Under the pieces are notes generated by a model. It did not search any database. It was not told where the DNA came from and worked only from the letters and a program-made list of their open reading frames with translations. Below are positions 1-9,808 of a stretch of DNA of 20,887 nucleotides, piece by piece. A program made the position numbers and the translations under genes. The DNA is from Allomyces macrogynus ATCC 38327. Lineage: Eukaryota > Blastocladiomycota > Blastocladiomycetes > Blastocladiales > Blastocladiaceae. Location: positions 133,562-154,448 of the forward strand of contig GG745328.1 in the NCBI GenBank assembly GCA_000151295.1, in the 5' to 3' direction. Each line of letters begins with the position of its first letter. Position 1 is the stretch's first letter.

Positions 1-142
1 TCGTCGTCGTGAGCGTCGTTGGGTCGTGCGCGCGCGGGTACCACGACCACCGACGCCATGATCCGGCTGCGAGGGCCGCGGACGTTGACGAGCGACGCGC
101 CGACGGTGGTGGTGCAGTTGTTGCCAAGGTCGCCATGGCCAT
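1..142 (-). CDS. Possible 5' end of a minus-strand gene (partial)
   Basis: Reading the minus strand, ATG codons occur at 142, 136 (same frame) and 59 (another frame), and both frames stay open to the window edge. The 142 frame begins with Ala, Ser, Thr and Arg residues and few acidic ones, which could be a mitochondrial presequence. The 59 frame has mostly G or C at third codon positions, as host genes do here. Too little sequence is present to choose a frame or assign a family. It is listed only because a divergent gene would explain the long non-coding stretch that follows. This is weak inference. Confidence 0.2.
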   Translation of the reverse strand, partial: MAMATLATTAPPPSARRSSTSAALAAGSWRRWSWYPRAHDPTTLTTT

Positions 143-1214
143 TCTTGGTCGAGAACAGAAAGTGCAAAGAGGCAGGTCGTCGGTAAGGGAGGAGAGTACG
201 CCGCCCCTTTTCGCGCGAGCAGCAAAGGTGGAGCAAGTCCAGCGCCGCGATAAAATGCACCGTCAAACGGCAGGTCCAGTCACCGTCGCGGGCTGAGCTC
301 TTAGATCGTGACAAGCTCCTTTGCGTGAGCGCTGGAGCCGGAGAAATGGATTGCTGGTCGCGTCGGCGGGGTGCGGAGCCGGGTCGCGTTGTGGGGTCGG
401 TTGCGGACGCGGCGGGTCGAGCTCCAGATTGTTCTCGCTGTTGGCAGTCGTTGTTAGATGCTGCTTGCGTCGCGTTGAGTTTGGCGGGCAGGAGAGCAGC
501 GGGGATGGCGGAGAGAACACGGTTGCAGCAGGGTCAATCATGGTGATCAGCGGCGCGACAGCGAACAAAGCACAGCAACTAGGCACGAAGCGAAGCGGCA
601 GCGGTTCGCAATCACGACCGCTGACAAGCTTGACCTTGTTGTTGGCTGCGGGGTGGCGCAGCAAACGATCGCCCATGCTGTTGCGGTGCAGCACGTGCAA
701 GTGACACGGTTACATGCCATGGCCATTCCCACGCGAAAGACGCCTTGATCGCGACAGCGAACACAACGAACCGCTCTCCGCACCGTGACCGTTCGATCCG
801 CGCCCGATCAAAACGAGAGCCCCAACCCTCTGCAGACGCGCCTGGACCTGCCCCATTCTCGCACCGTGGATTACGTCCAACATCCGCAACTTCGACCTGC
901 AGTCGACTTGCTACCTAAGGGACAACTCGCAACATCTCCGCCTTCACAAACCCCGAATTCCTCACGCGGCCCCAACCCCCGGTTCCGACCACTTACCAGT
1001 GCGCTGACGACGCAACCGCAGGACCTCGGGTGTCGCTTCGCGACACGCCTTTCGATTCCGCCCGTGTCGCACGAATCAATCCGGACCAGCAGGTAATGGG
1101 ACCCGGCCGAATGACCCGGGTCGACATCGACCCTGACATTGCCAGACCAGCCATCGATAGATTTGACCGAGCGACCCACCGTTTGCTCATCTCCACGCGC
1201 GCCCGACGCGCACC
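143..1214. other. Intergenic stretch, no convincing gene
   Basis: Open frames occur on both strands, as expected in GC-rich DNA. Their translations are low-complexity (Arg, Pro, Ser), mutually overlapping, and show no family motif. The most likely role is the promoter region of the gene starting at 1215 and of a possible divergent gene at the left edge. No RNA gene or clear repeat was seen. Confidence 0.5.
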
Positions 1215-1988
1215 ATGCCTCCCCGCACCACGTCACGACGCGCGAACGCACCCATCACCCAACCGTCGGCGCTCGCCATGGTCCTCGCCCTCGCTGTACT
1301 CGCCTGGACCGCCGCCAACTTCGTCGGCCTCTCGTACGCGACGTCGATCTTCCGCGACCTGCGCGCCGCCGCGACGAGCGCACGCATCCGTGTGTGTGTA
1401 CGTCAACTAGTGTGGGCGCTGATCGCGTGCCCGTTTGCCACATTATTGCGAGTGATCGCGTGGCCTGTCGCCGTCGTGAACCGTGTCGTCGGTGCTGCGG
1501 CGCGGACCGCGGCGGGGACGTGGAGTACGGCGGCGGTTGGGATCGACGTGCAGCCCGCGCGACGAGCGGCGTCGACGCCAGTCGGCAAGGCGGGTTCCAA
1601 TCGATCGGCGGCACAGACGGCCGGGTCTCCGCGACACCAGTTGTATCCGTCGCTGCGTCCATCGACTGCAGCGGGACCGTCGTCGCGGTCATCTTCCAAC
1701 ACAGTACGGCCGTCTCGGCGCGCATCAACCGTCGCGTCGCCCTCCTCATCACCGCCATCACGAAACCGGGTTCGCGGCAAGCCCGATTGGTCAAACGAGA
1801 TCCACGACGGGCCCGTGAGCGTGGCACAGGCGCTCGCCGCTCTCGTGGCCTTGGATGACATGGAGTGCCGTGCAACTCCGTCGCCGCGGCGCGTGCTTCA
1901 GCGGCGACGGTCGGTGGAGAGACTCGTCGCACCGGCGTGTGAGGGCGAGGATCTGGATGTGTTGTGCAATGTGCTCGCGACCGATTGA
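1215..1988 (+). CDS. Hypothetical membrane protein, 257 residues
   Basis: I do not recognise a family. The ATG sits in a good context (GCACCATGCC) and the frame shows the strong C/G third-position bias of host genes from the first codon, which is why this start and frame were chosen over the overlapping plus-strand frame. A hydrophobic segment lies at about residues 19-43 and a second at about 65-95, suggesting one or two membrane passes near the N-terminus. The middle (about 105-190) is rich in Ser, Arg and Pro and probably disordered. The last 60 residues are more mixed and include an Ala/Leu-rich helix and a basic RRRR-like patch. It ends at TGA with no sign of an intron. A short secretory-pathway or organellar membrane protein is plausible, but no function can be given. 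Confidence 0.5.
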   Translation: MPPRTTSRRANAPITQPSALAMVLALAVLAWTAANFVGLSYATSIFRDLRAAATSARIRVCVRQLVWALIACPFATLLRVIAWPVAVVNRVVGAAARTAAGTWSTAAVGIDVQPARRAASTPVGKAGSNRSAAQTAGSPRHQLYPSLRPSTAAGPSSRSSSNTVRPSRRASTVASPSSSPPSRNRVRGKPDWSNEIHDGPVSVAQALAALVALDDMECRATPSPRRVLQRRRSVERLVAPACEGEDLDVLCNVLATD

Positions 1989-2224
1989 TCCCATGCAGAA
2001 TGTGATAAAGGAATTCAACCTTGGCGCAGGCGCGCTCGCTCCCCTCTCAGCCATGGAAATCACGAAGTGCGCACGCACTTGAAAGTGTCTGGCGCGCTCC
2101 ACGACATGTTGCATCAATTATAAAGGCCGAATGGGCAATAAGAACCAATATTGAATCCTGGTTCACAGAATCCCTGCTGTTGTTCCGCTGACTCTTCCTG
2201 GAGCTCGAAAAGCAGCTCAAGAGC

Positions 2225-5200
2225 ATGGGCGTCGAGCTCACGACCGTACGCGACGCGGAATTGGCCGAGTCGATTGCGTCGGATTCCGCGTGGGACGTGC
2301 TCAAGGACGAGTTCCCGCACGTCGCCGACGCGATTCAGAACAAGGGGATCGAGTGGGGCGTGAGTGGCATCCCCGTGCAGTATTGGCTTGATGGTCGTGA
2401 CCTGTCGAGCGTGTGGCGCGAGGTCGGCAAGAAGCAGGGCAAGAAAGATAATAACAAGACGGCGGCTCGATTGACGCCCCAGGATCCCAAGGCGCAGGGC
2501 AACAACTTATTCAAATTATTGGCCGCATCCTCACTCCCGTCGGCCACGGTAACGCTGCCGCTTCTCGCTCCCGAAACCAGTCTTGGTCGTGGCGAAGTGG
2601 TGGAGAAGATCGCCGACAAGATGGAGCATTTGATAATCAATTCTCCCGGCGAGGAGATGGACAGGTCGTTTGGTCGCGCCAACGACGCGACGTGGTGCGT
2701 GTTCATTGCCCAAGACACGGCGCGCACGGCGGGGTGCACGGTCTGGGACCTGAATTTCGCGCAGCGCAAGCTAATCTCCGAGTACGTTCTCGAGAAATTG
2801 CATGACTCGTGCAAAAAGAGGATTCGCGATCTCGAATCGAAGGTCCTGGCGTGCACTCGCGCGATCAAGGAGACGACGGCGGCGGCTGACGTCGCGGCAA
2901 TGCGCGGCAAATTGATCATTGGCATGACCACGACGGGTGCCCCCAAATACCACGACACGTTGCGCGCGATCCAGCCGCAGGTGCTGCTGTGCGAAGAGGC
3001 CGGCGAGGTGCTCGAGGCGCACATCCTCGCAGCGCTTCACACGTCGGTCCAGCAGCAGATGTCCTCATTGGCGACCACAAGCAGTTGCGCCCGACCATTG
3101 CCGAGTTTGGGCTGAGGGCCGAGTCGCGCGAGGGGCAGCAGTACCGGCTCGACTTGTCCATGTTTGAGCGGCTCGTCAAGGAAAAACAAGCTGCCGGTCT
3201 ACGCGCTGTCGGCGCAGCGGCGCATGAAGCCAATCATTCGCAGTTTGTGCGCCGCACCATCTACCCGGAACTGACGGATGGGCAAGGGACTGAAGGCCGC
3301 CCGGGCGTGCACGGTATGCTCAAGGACGTGTATTTCGTGAAGCACACGCTCGTGCAGGATAATGGCGCGCAGGAGGCATTTTCACCGACCAGCTCGCACT
3401 CGAACGCGTTTGAGGTGGAGATGGCGGTCGCGCTCGTACAGTACCTGTTGCGACAAGGGTACCGGACCAACCAGCTTGCTGTGCTCACGCCGTATGTCGG
3501 CCAGTTGCTCCAGATCCGCGCGGGCCTCGCCAAGTTGAACCATTTGACGGTGCTCAGTGAGCGCGACGAGCAGTTGCTGGCGCTCAATGTGGGCGAGGAT
3601 CAGGTCGACGCGTTTGGCGGTGTGCAGAAAGTGCCTGGCACCAAGGCAGCGGTCAAGGAAGAGAACCTACGCCATTGCATTCGCGTCTCGTCGATCGACA
3701 ACTATCAGGGCGAGGAGGACAATATTGTGTTGATCTCGCTCGTGCGCAGCACGCTGCTGAATGGCAGTGACGCCGGGGTCGGGTTTGTTAAGACCGATAA
3801 TCGCATCAATGTCATGCTCTCTCGCGCGCGGCTCGGCGTGTACCTTGTCGGCAACGACATGCTGATGCGCATGCACTCGCCGATGTGGGCCAAAGTGCTC
3901 GCGATTATGGACGCGCAGAAACTCGTAGGCCCGGCGCTGCCGATTTATTGCCAGCAGCACCCGGACGACGTGCGGTGGGCAAGGACGCCCGACGAGTTGC
4001 GGCTGTGCTCGCCCGACGGCGGGTGCTTGCGCTCGCGCGAGAGCCGGTTGCCGTGCGGCCACGCATGCGAGCGCAGCTGCCACGCCGACGACTGCGAGCA
4101 CGTGCTCTTCAAGTGCACCAAGGACTGTGCTCGCGTGCACGACAGGTGCGGCCACGCGTGCCATAAAGTGTGCCACGAGCCTTGCGACCAATGCACGAAG
4201 CGCGTCGATTCGGTCGTTCTGCCTGGGTGCGGCCACATGTACACGACGCCGCGGTGCTACGAGGTCGTGGATCTCGACTTGATGTGGTGTGCGACCAAGG
4301 TGACGAAGCGCCGGCTCTGCGGGCACTCGATGGAGGTCGCGTGCGGCGACGACGTTGATGCGCGCGCGTGCCCGAACGTGTGCGGCGATTTTCTCGCGTG
4401 TGAGCACAACTGCACGAGTAACTGCGGCGCATGCAAGCCGCGGCCAACGGCCAAGGGGGGCCCGGTCGTTGCGACCCACGCGCCATGCATGCGGCCGTGT
4501 GGCCGCACGTTCGCGAGCAAGCATACGTGTCCCGTCACCTGGTGTCCCAGCAAGTGCAGCGACGCTTGCGTGCCGTGCATCGAACCGTGCACGTGGAAGC
4601 CGTGCGCGCACGTCAATGAGTCGTGCCCGTTGCCGTGTGGTGCGCCGTGTGTTCGTGTCCCGTGCGATGCGCGGTGCGAGGAAGTGCTTGAGTGCGGGCA
4701 CCGGTGCCCGTCGGTGTGCGGCGAGACGTGTCCGCCGAAAAGTTGCTGCCGCGAGTGTTGCACCGACGCGCGCATCACGGACCAGCTCGTGGATCTGATC
4801 ATGGGCGAGACGTATGCTGAAGTCGATTTGGACGCGAGGCCCGTCATCAAGCTCGGATGCGGGCACCTGTACACGGTTGAGTCGCTCGACGGCAACTTGT
4901 TCCTGGAAAAATACTACCGCAAACTCGGGTCGCAGTGGGTCGGCGTAAAGGACATTGTCCACCCGGAAGACGGGCTCGAGGTGGCCAAATTGCCGATGTG
5001 CCCGCAGTGCCGTGCACCGATTCTCGCCAGTGTAACCAAGCGGTACGGTCGCGTGATCGAGGCTGCCGCGCTGGCCATCACGGAGCGGCACTACCACTTG
5101 TACCTGCTCAAGCAGTACAAGCTCGCCCTTGATGTCATTGACCAAGTTGGTCAATTTACGCAACTGCCATTGCCGCCCGCAGCTGGCGAAATGGATCCAA

Positions 5201-6167
5201 GGGCGAACTTGACCGTGCGTCGAGAGCACAAGAGGAGGCTGAACACGTGGAGGGCTGCGATTTTGGCTCGAAAAGAGGTAGTTGCACGCGCAGACGCAAG
5301 ACTACCGCGACATTCTGGAGGGCGACCCGGTCCGGCAATTGCACGGTGCTGGTACTCATCAAGTCATTTCCAACGGCGAGACCATGCTCAATTTGCGCAC
5401 GGCGTTTGAGAAATCGGTGGCGATCAAACAGGACTTTGTCGAGGGCGGCCGAGTCAATTATCTCTCGGCTGTTGTTGTGCGGTTGCGGCTCACGCTCCGG
5501 TTTCAGCACATCAAGCATTACTCGGGGAAGCTCAAGCCGCTCGAGGAGGTGCTCAAGTCGCTCGAAGGAGGGCATTGACTATCTCGACGATGCGGTCAAA
5601 CTCTTCGCGCAGGGCGCTGCGCCGCTCCATGTCCTTGAGTCTCGCATCGAGGCGCTCGCAATGTACAGGGCATACGTTGACGCGTTGGTCGGCCTGCTCC
5701 GAGGCACTGCTGTATTTCCCAATTTGACACATTACGAGCGCGACAGCCTGGTCACACAGACGGTCGCGCGCGCGAAATCTGCTCGTACTATGGCCGACGA
5801 TACGCGGCTCTTGACACGTCAAGTGGACGCTACTCGCTCCGTCGTCAACACTCACGTTGGTGCGATCGAGCAGCATGCCAAGTACTTTGCCGACGTTGGC
5901 CGGTTGGCGCGAGATGGTGTGCTGCCGTGCGAACCGGAAATTGCCGAGGTCATCATGGCTGTTGTGCGGACGGAAGGGGCAGCTGGGCACTGGTACCGCT
6001 GCCCAAATGGGCACTCGTTTGTCATTGGCGATTGCGGTGGTGCCATGCAAATGGGGTGGTGTCTTGAATGTGGTGAAGCGATTGGTGGCGGGTTGCACCA
6101 GTTGCTCAAAACGAACCAGCGCGCTGACGATTTGGCTGCTTCGGCCAGCCGTGCCTTGCAGGGCTAA
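2225..6167 (+). pseudogene. ZNFX1-like helicase with NF-X1 and RZ-type zinc fingers; 5'-truncated and frameshifted
   Basis: The product belongs to the NFX1-type zinc-finger helicases (SF1, UPF1-like), known in RNA surveillance and small-RNA silencing. Visible in order: the block TTTGAPKYHD with EEAGEVLEAH (motif II region, about 2920-3030); LIGDHKQLRP (motif III, about 3065-3095); AQRRMKP (motif IV region); VSSIDNYQGEEDN and NRINVMLSRAR (motifs V and VI, about 3690-3835); many Cys/His NF-X1 repeats such as LPCGHACERSCH (about 4045-4760); and the terminal RZ finger GHWYRCPNGHSF...CGGAMQ (about 5985-6050). No Walker A is seen upstream, so the N-terminal part is missing. The frame changes near 3055, 3185, 3236, 5281 and 5570, while codon bias and conservation continue across each change. 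An in-frame TGA at 2189-2191 closes the frame upstream; the ATG at 2225 is nominal. It is either a recent pseudogene or a gene with sequence errors. Family assignment is secure; functionality is not. Confidence 0.85.
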
Positions 6168-6291
6168 TGGTCTCTGTGAAATGCGGAATGGTGAGGATGT
6201 GTCCGGTTTACTAGCAGAGGAAACGGGTAGCAAGCAGGTTTTGTTGGCGTCTTTTCGGTTTGTTCTGATAATTCATACATTTTTTGGACCC

Positions 6292-6317
6292 GTCTGTCGC
6301 GTCCAAGCGCGACAGAC
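6292..6317. repeat. Perfect 10-bp stem with 6-nt loop
   Basis: GTCTGTCGCG at 6292-6301 is exactly repeated in inverse orientation at 6308-6317, separated by TCCAAG. It lies 125 nt after the stop codon of the helicase gene and about 50 nt before an AATAAA, so it probably sits in the 3' UTR. Whether it acts in RNA processing is unknown. Confidence 0.6.
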
Positions 6318-6369
6318 CGCGAACTGTTGTTTGTTGTCGTGTTTGTTTTGGTTCCTCTTCTTATTTTGT

Positions 6370-6375
6370 AATAAA
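6370..6375 (+). promoter_or_regulatory. Candidate polyadenylation signal AATAAA
   Basis: A canonical AATAAA hexamer lies in a T-rich context about 200 nt after the stop codon of the ZNFX1-like gene. It is the best 3'-end signal seen for that gene. Confidence 0.45.
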
Positions 6376-7000
6376 TACACGTTGGCCTCGCGCCCCAGCG
6401 CGGTCGACAGCTTCGAAAAAAGCGCAATGTATTTGTGAAGTCTTTTGAGGAACCAGTGGCGCGTCATCGACCATGTCATCATTTTGATACTTGATACTTG
6501 ACGCAAGGACTCTCGTGAACATGGATATGAAGAGGAGCATCACATCTTGGTGCGCGACCACGGGCACGTCGCGCTCGCATGAGATTTTCAATAATTAAGA
6601 TGCGTGGGCGGTCCGCAACGCCCTGCATGCCTTGCAAATGCTACTTCAATCAGGCTTCATCTTCAACATACAGCGCCAGGTCAAGCGGCGTTCTTGCCGT
6701 GACAATTTCGGCTTTCGTGTTGAGCGTTGTGTCTCCCACTTCACGTTCCACTGACTTTCAACACCACTGCAACGCTCTTTACTTTGTCAAGACGGTACCC
6801 GCCCATAATTGAAGCAAGCTCCAAGGACAGAACGGTGCGCACCAGAGTTGACCACGACCACTCCCCCTCCCATCAAGTGCAGCGCGGGGCGGGGTTGCAG
6901 TGCGGGGCGGGGAAGGGATACCAAAGTACACAACATCACTTGCAAACAGTCGCAGCGTGGCAGGACGCTTTCCGGGCGGTGCATCCCTCGACATGTCACC

Positions 7001-7435
7001 ATGACCAGCGCATCACCGTCCATCACTCGCCAGTCTAAACGGAAATGCGAGGATGGACTGGTGATGAGTTTACAGGCGTTCCCCCCGGGCGAACTGGTCC
7101 CCTCTATTGCTTTGGCAGATTTTCTAGTTTTGTATCCGCGCACGGCCAAACTCCTGTGGAGCTTATGTGTTTCTGACCACGCACGAATGGTCGGCTTGCA
7201 GCTCTGGAGAGCATCGCGAGCTCACGTTCGTACTGGCCGCGGAAACCATTCTCGGATTTCCTGTTCGTCCATCAGTTGGAATCCGTTGCCTGTCAACACA
7301 GCATCTCTGCGAGTAGGAGCTGTTGTCGATGCGCATGGAGACAGGGGCGGTGCGGGTGAGATCGCGTTTGAGCAACTCATAACAGCTGCAAAACCGGATG
7401 CTGAGAGCGAGCAGGACCGGTTTATCGCATACTGA
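7001..7435 (+). CDS. Hypothetical protein, 144 residues
   Basis: The ATG is preceded by CACC, a good fungal start context, and the frame runs 145 codons to TGA. Residues about 25-70 contain a PPGELVPSIA-like segment followed by Leu-rich helices with LWSLC and LQLW, faintly resembling an F-box or similar helical adaptor; this is only an impression. Third-position bias is weaker than in the flanking genes, and the C-terminal half has no recognisable pattern. It could be a small real gene, one exon of a larger one, or a chance ORF. Confidence 0.3.
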   Translation: MTSASPSITRQSKRKCEDGLVMSLQAFPPGELVPSIALADFLVLYPRTAKLLWSLCVSDHARMVGLQLWRASRAHVRTGRGNHSRISCSSISWNPLPVNTASLRVGAVVDAHGDRGGAGEIAFEQLITAAKPDAESEQDRFIAY

Positions 7436-8018
7436 TCTGTTCGAAAGTGGAGAGAATGTCCACGGAGCACAGATTTTCAATGACACCAAATCGGTCGGTT
7501 CGATCACAAGTCTGGATCGCATAGAATGGGGATCATGGCCGACCCATCGGAACCGAGAAAGTACTTGCGTGCGCAGCGACGAACATGGACCAGCTGGTTG
7601 CGCCCCGCTTCAGAAATTAAATGATGCGTCGTGGTGCCTGGTGGTTCGAAGCTCGGGCGCCACCGTGTGCGCGTCTTGGCACGCGTGCTCGATGCTGCAA
7701 AAAGGCAGTGCCTCGCGCTGACTTCGCCCGCGCGGGACTTGGCGGAGCCTCACCTCCCACGCCAGCCCTCTCTCCTGTTTTGCGCTGCAGTCGCGACTGT
7801 GGACGACCGCACCCCGCTCTTTCTTGTCGGGCGGCACTCCCCGCACTCGTGTCGACACCCGCTGTTGGACCTGCCGTCGCACTCTCCAGCCAGCGCGACC
7901 CCGCTCCCCGCACCGACAGTCTCGCTCAAGCCGACAAGCTCCTCAAGCACTGCGCGACTTGGCCCCTCGACCAGCACCAGCAACACCAGTAATACCCGCC
8001 CCGTCGTCATCTCCAACC
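7436..8018. other. Upstream region of the lipid phosphatase gene
   Basis: No convincing coding sequence. The last 200 nt are C-rich with CT and CCAGCAC runs and few G residues, typical of fungal promoters and 5' leaders just before a start codon. Overlapping long frames here are low-complexity Pro/Ser/Arg translations and were discarded. Confidence 0.45.
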
Positions 8019-9390
8019 ATGGCAGCGTTCATGGCAAGTGTCGGCGCCAATGCGTCGCCGCGCTCGCTCATCAACCCGGGCCAGCGCCGCCACCTCGGCC
8101 TCGAGATTCTCGCCCTGATTGTGTTTTGGGCGATTGGCGGCGTGCTCAACATTCTGCCGCCGCAAAAGCGGTACGAGCCTTGCCCGTCTCGCACTCACGA
8201 CGGCATTTGAACGTGACGTACGGGCTGATCCACGCCATCCGCCACCAGGACCTTCAATGTCAACGACATTACGCTGCAGAACCCGATGCGCGAGCAGACG
8301 GTGCCAGAATGGCTCGCGTTTGTACGTAACTTGGCCTTCCCGTCGGCACCCGTGGGCACCGTGTGCGGGAATTTCACGCAGTGTGCCCAATTAGATCCTC
8401 GTCGTCGTCGTACCGTTCATTTTCATCTTCCTCATCGGCCGGTCGCGCGCAGGGCGGCCTGTTTTGGGCCTGCTCGTGTCGACGGGCTTGGCCTTGCTCG
8501 TGACTGGCGCACTCAAGAACCTGGTCGGTGGTCTGCGCCCCGACTTCCTCGACCGGTGCAAACCCAACCCAAAGGACCTGACACAATGCACGGGCGAAGT
8601 GAGCATTGTCAACGAAGGCCGCCGGTCGTTCCCGTCGGGCCATTCGTCGGGTGCGTGATCGTCCACGTCCTCAACGGCCTCCTTGATCCTTGCCAACTGA
8701 CTTGGTTTTCTTTCCGTTTTAACAGTGAGTGCTGCTGGCCTCGTCTACACGTCGCTCTACCTCGCGTCCTTCATGCGCGTCTTTGACGCCAACTGGGACG
8801 AGGCCAAGGGTGGCCGCATCTTTCTCTCGTTCCTGCCCGCGACCGGTGCCGCGGCGATTGCCCTGACGCGCATTGTCGACAACCGGCACCATTGGCTCGA
8901 TGTGTTCACGGGCTTCATTCTCGGCGCCTTCTGCGCGTACCTGTGCGCGCGGCTCTACATTCCCGGTTTCGCACAGCAAGCGTCGGTCTCGGCGATGCTG
9001 CGGCACGCGCTCTACGGCGACAATGCGTCCGTCGAGGCCGACGGCACAGGCCTGCTCGCACAATTGCGCGAGGAAATGCGCGTGATCGCTGCCGAATCGG
9101 TCGAGGCCTCGCGCAACGGGCCGCCTCACGTCGTCTACGTGGTGAACGAGAACATGGTGCAGAAATTGCTTGCCGAAGGCCATCTCGGGACACTCGTGGC
9201 CGACGATACTAACGGGCGGCCCACGCCGTTGGGTGGGACGGGCGTGCGCCCGGCCGAGCATGTCGTTGGGACGTACCCGATGGCACCGGCGTCGCTCGAC
9301 CCGCTCTCGTCGGCACCCACGAATTACGCGACGCCGCCGCTGCGCAACGGGTCCGTGTCGCAGCTGCCGCTCCTGGCGCCGACGCGCTAG
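8019..9390 (+). CDS. PAP2-family lipid phosphate phosphatase (DPP1/LPP-like), four exons
   Basis: Predicted membrane phosphatase that removes phosphate from phosphatidate, diacylglycerol pyrophosphate or related lipids. Exons read 8019-8170, 8249-8321, 8395-8650 and 8726-9390 (381 residues). Introns are 78, 73 and 75 nt, with donors GTACGA, GTACGT and GTGCGT and AG acceptors. Each junction restores family sequence: the second joins TVPEWLAF to ILVVVVPF, the third rebuilds PSGHSSVSAAG. All three PAP2 motifs are present: KNLVGGLRP (K-x6-RP), FPSGHSS and TRIVDNRHHWLD (R-x5-H-x3-D). Several hydrophobic segments fit a six-pass topology. The C-terminal ~140 residues after the last membrane helix are a hydrophilic, probably cytosolic tail not needed for catalysis. 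The gene appears intact. Substrate is inferred from family only. Confidence 0.92.
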
Positions 9391-9808
9391 GCGGTTTGCC
9401 ATCGCGCGCGTGCTCCCTGAAACTCTTTCGCTGGACAAAAAAAGGGGCGTCGAAGCGGCGAAGAGTGTCTGGGGTAAGTTTTGAGTATTGTATTAGCAAT
9501 GTGCCCCGCCTCATACAACTATTTTGGGTCACATGAGACTATACCGAGATCTAATGGTGAATTTGTCTCGAGCACGGCGTCGCATCGTCTCCTCGTTGGC
9601 AACCATCGTGCACCATGATCTGTCTCCTCGCGTTCGCGGCAACTTGCCGCAACCCGCTCATTCTCTCGCGGAGCAGCGCTGTCGGCCCAATTTCTCGGAC
9701 GATTGGGCACATTTTCGACATTTCACCAAGCATCGCCCTAACGACTTCATTGCAACCTGATCCGACCTATTCATCATCAAGCCCATCATCATCAAGCCCA
9801 GCACCACC
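9391..9808. other. Intergenic region upstream of the MFS gene
   Basis: Holds the 3' flank of the phosphatase gene (A-rich run near 9437) and the promoter and leader of the transporter. Just before the start codon lies a short imperfect repeat of CATCATCAAGCCC (about 9770-9800). No gene was seen. Confidence 0.45.

Larger units (their letters stand above)
6168..7000. other. Intergenic stretch with 3'-end signals
   Basis: Less GC-rich than its flanks. It holds a perfect stem-loop at 6292-6317 and an AATAAA at 6370-6375, both plausible 3'-end signals of the helicase gene. The rest shows only short open frames without motif or codon bias. Confidence 0.5.

Noticed and set aside
871..1858. Overlapping long frames on both strands
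   Set aside because: They are shadows of the GC-rich 1215-1988 gene and its promoter, with low-complexity Arg/Pro/Ser translations.
3667..5229. 520-codon open frame on the minus strand
   Set aside because: It is antisense to the Cys-rich zinc-finger coding region; its Arg/Ala/Val/His-rich translation has no motif and is explained by GC-rich codons of the sense gene.
7640..7660. GGTTCGAAGCT as a tRNA B box
   Set aside because: No matching A box, acceptor stem or anticodon arm is present at the required distances.
7631..8329. 232-codon plus-strand ORF before the phosphatase
   Set aside because: It runs through the C-rich leader and across exon 1 and intron 1 of the phosphatase in the wrong frame; no motif.
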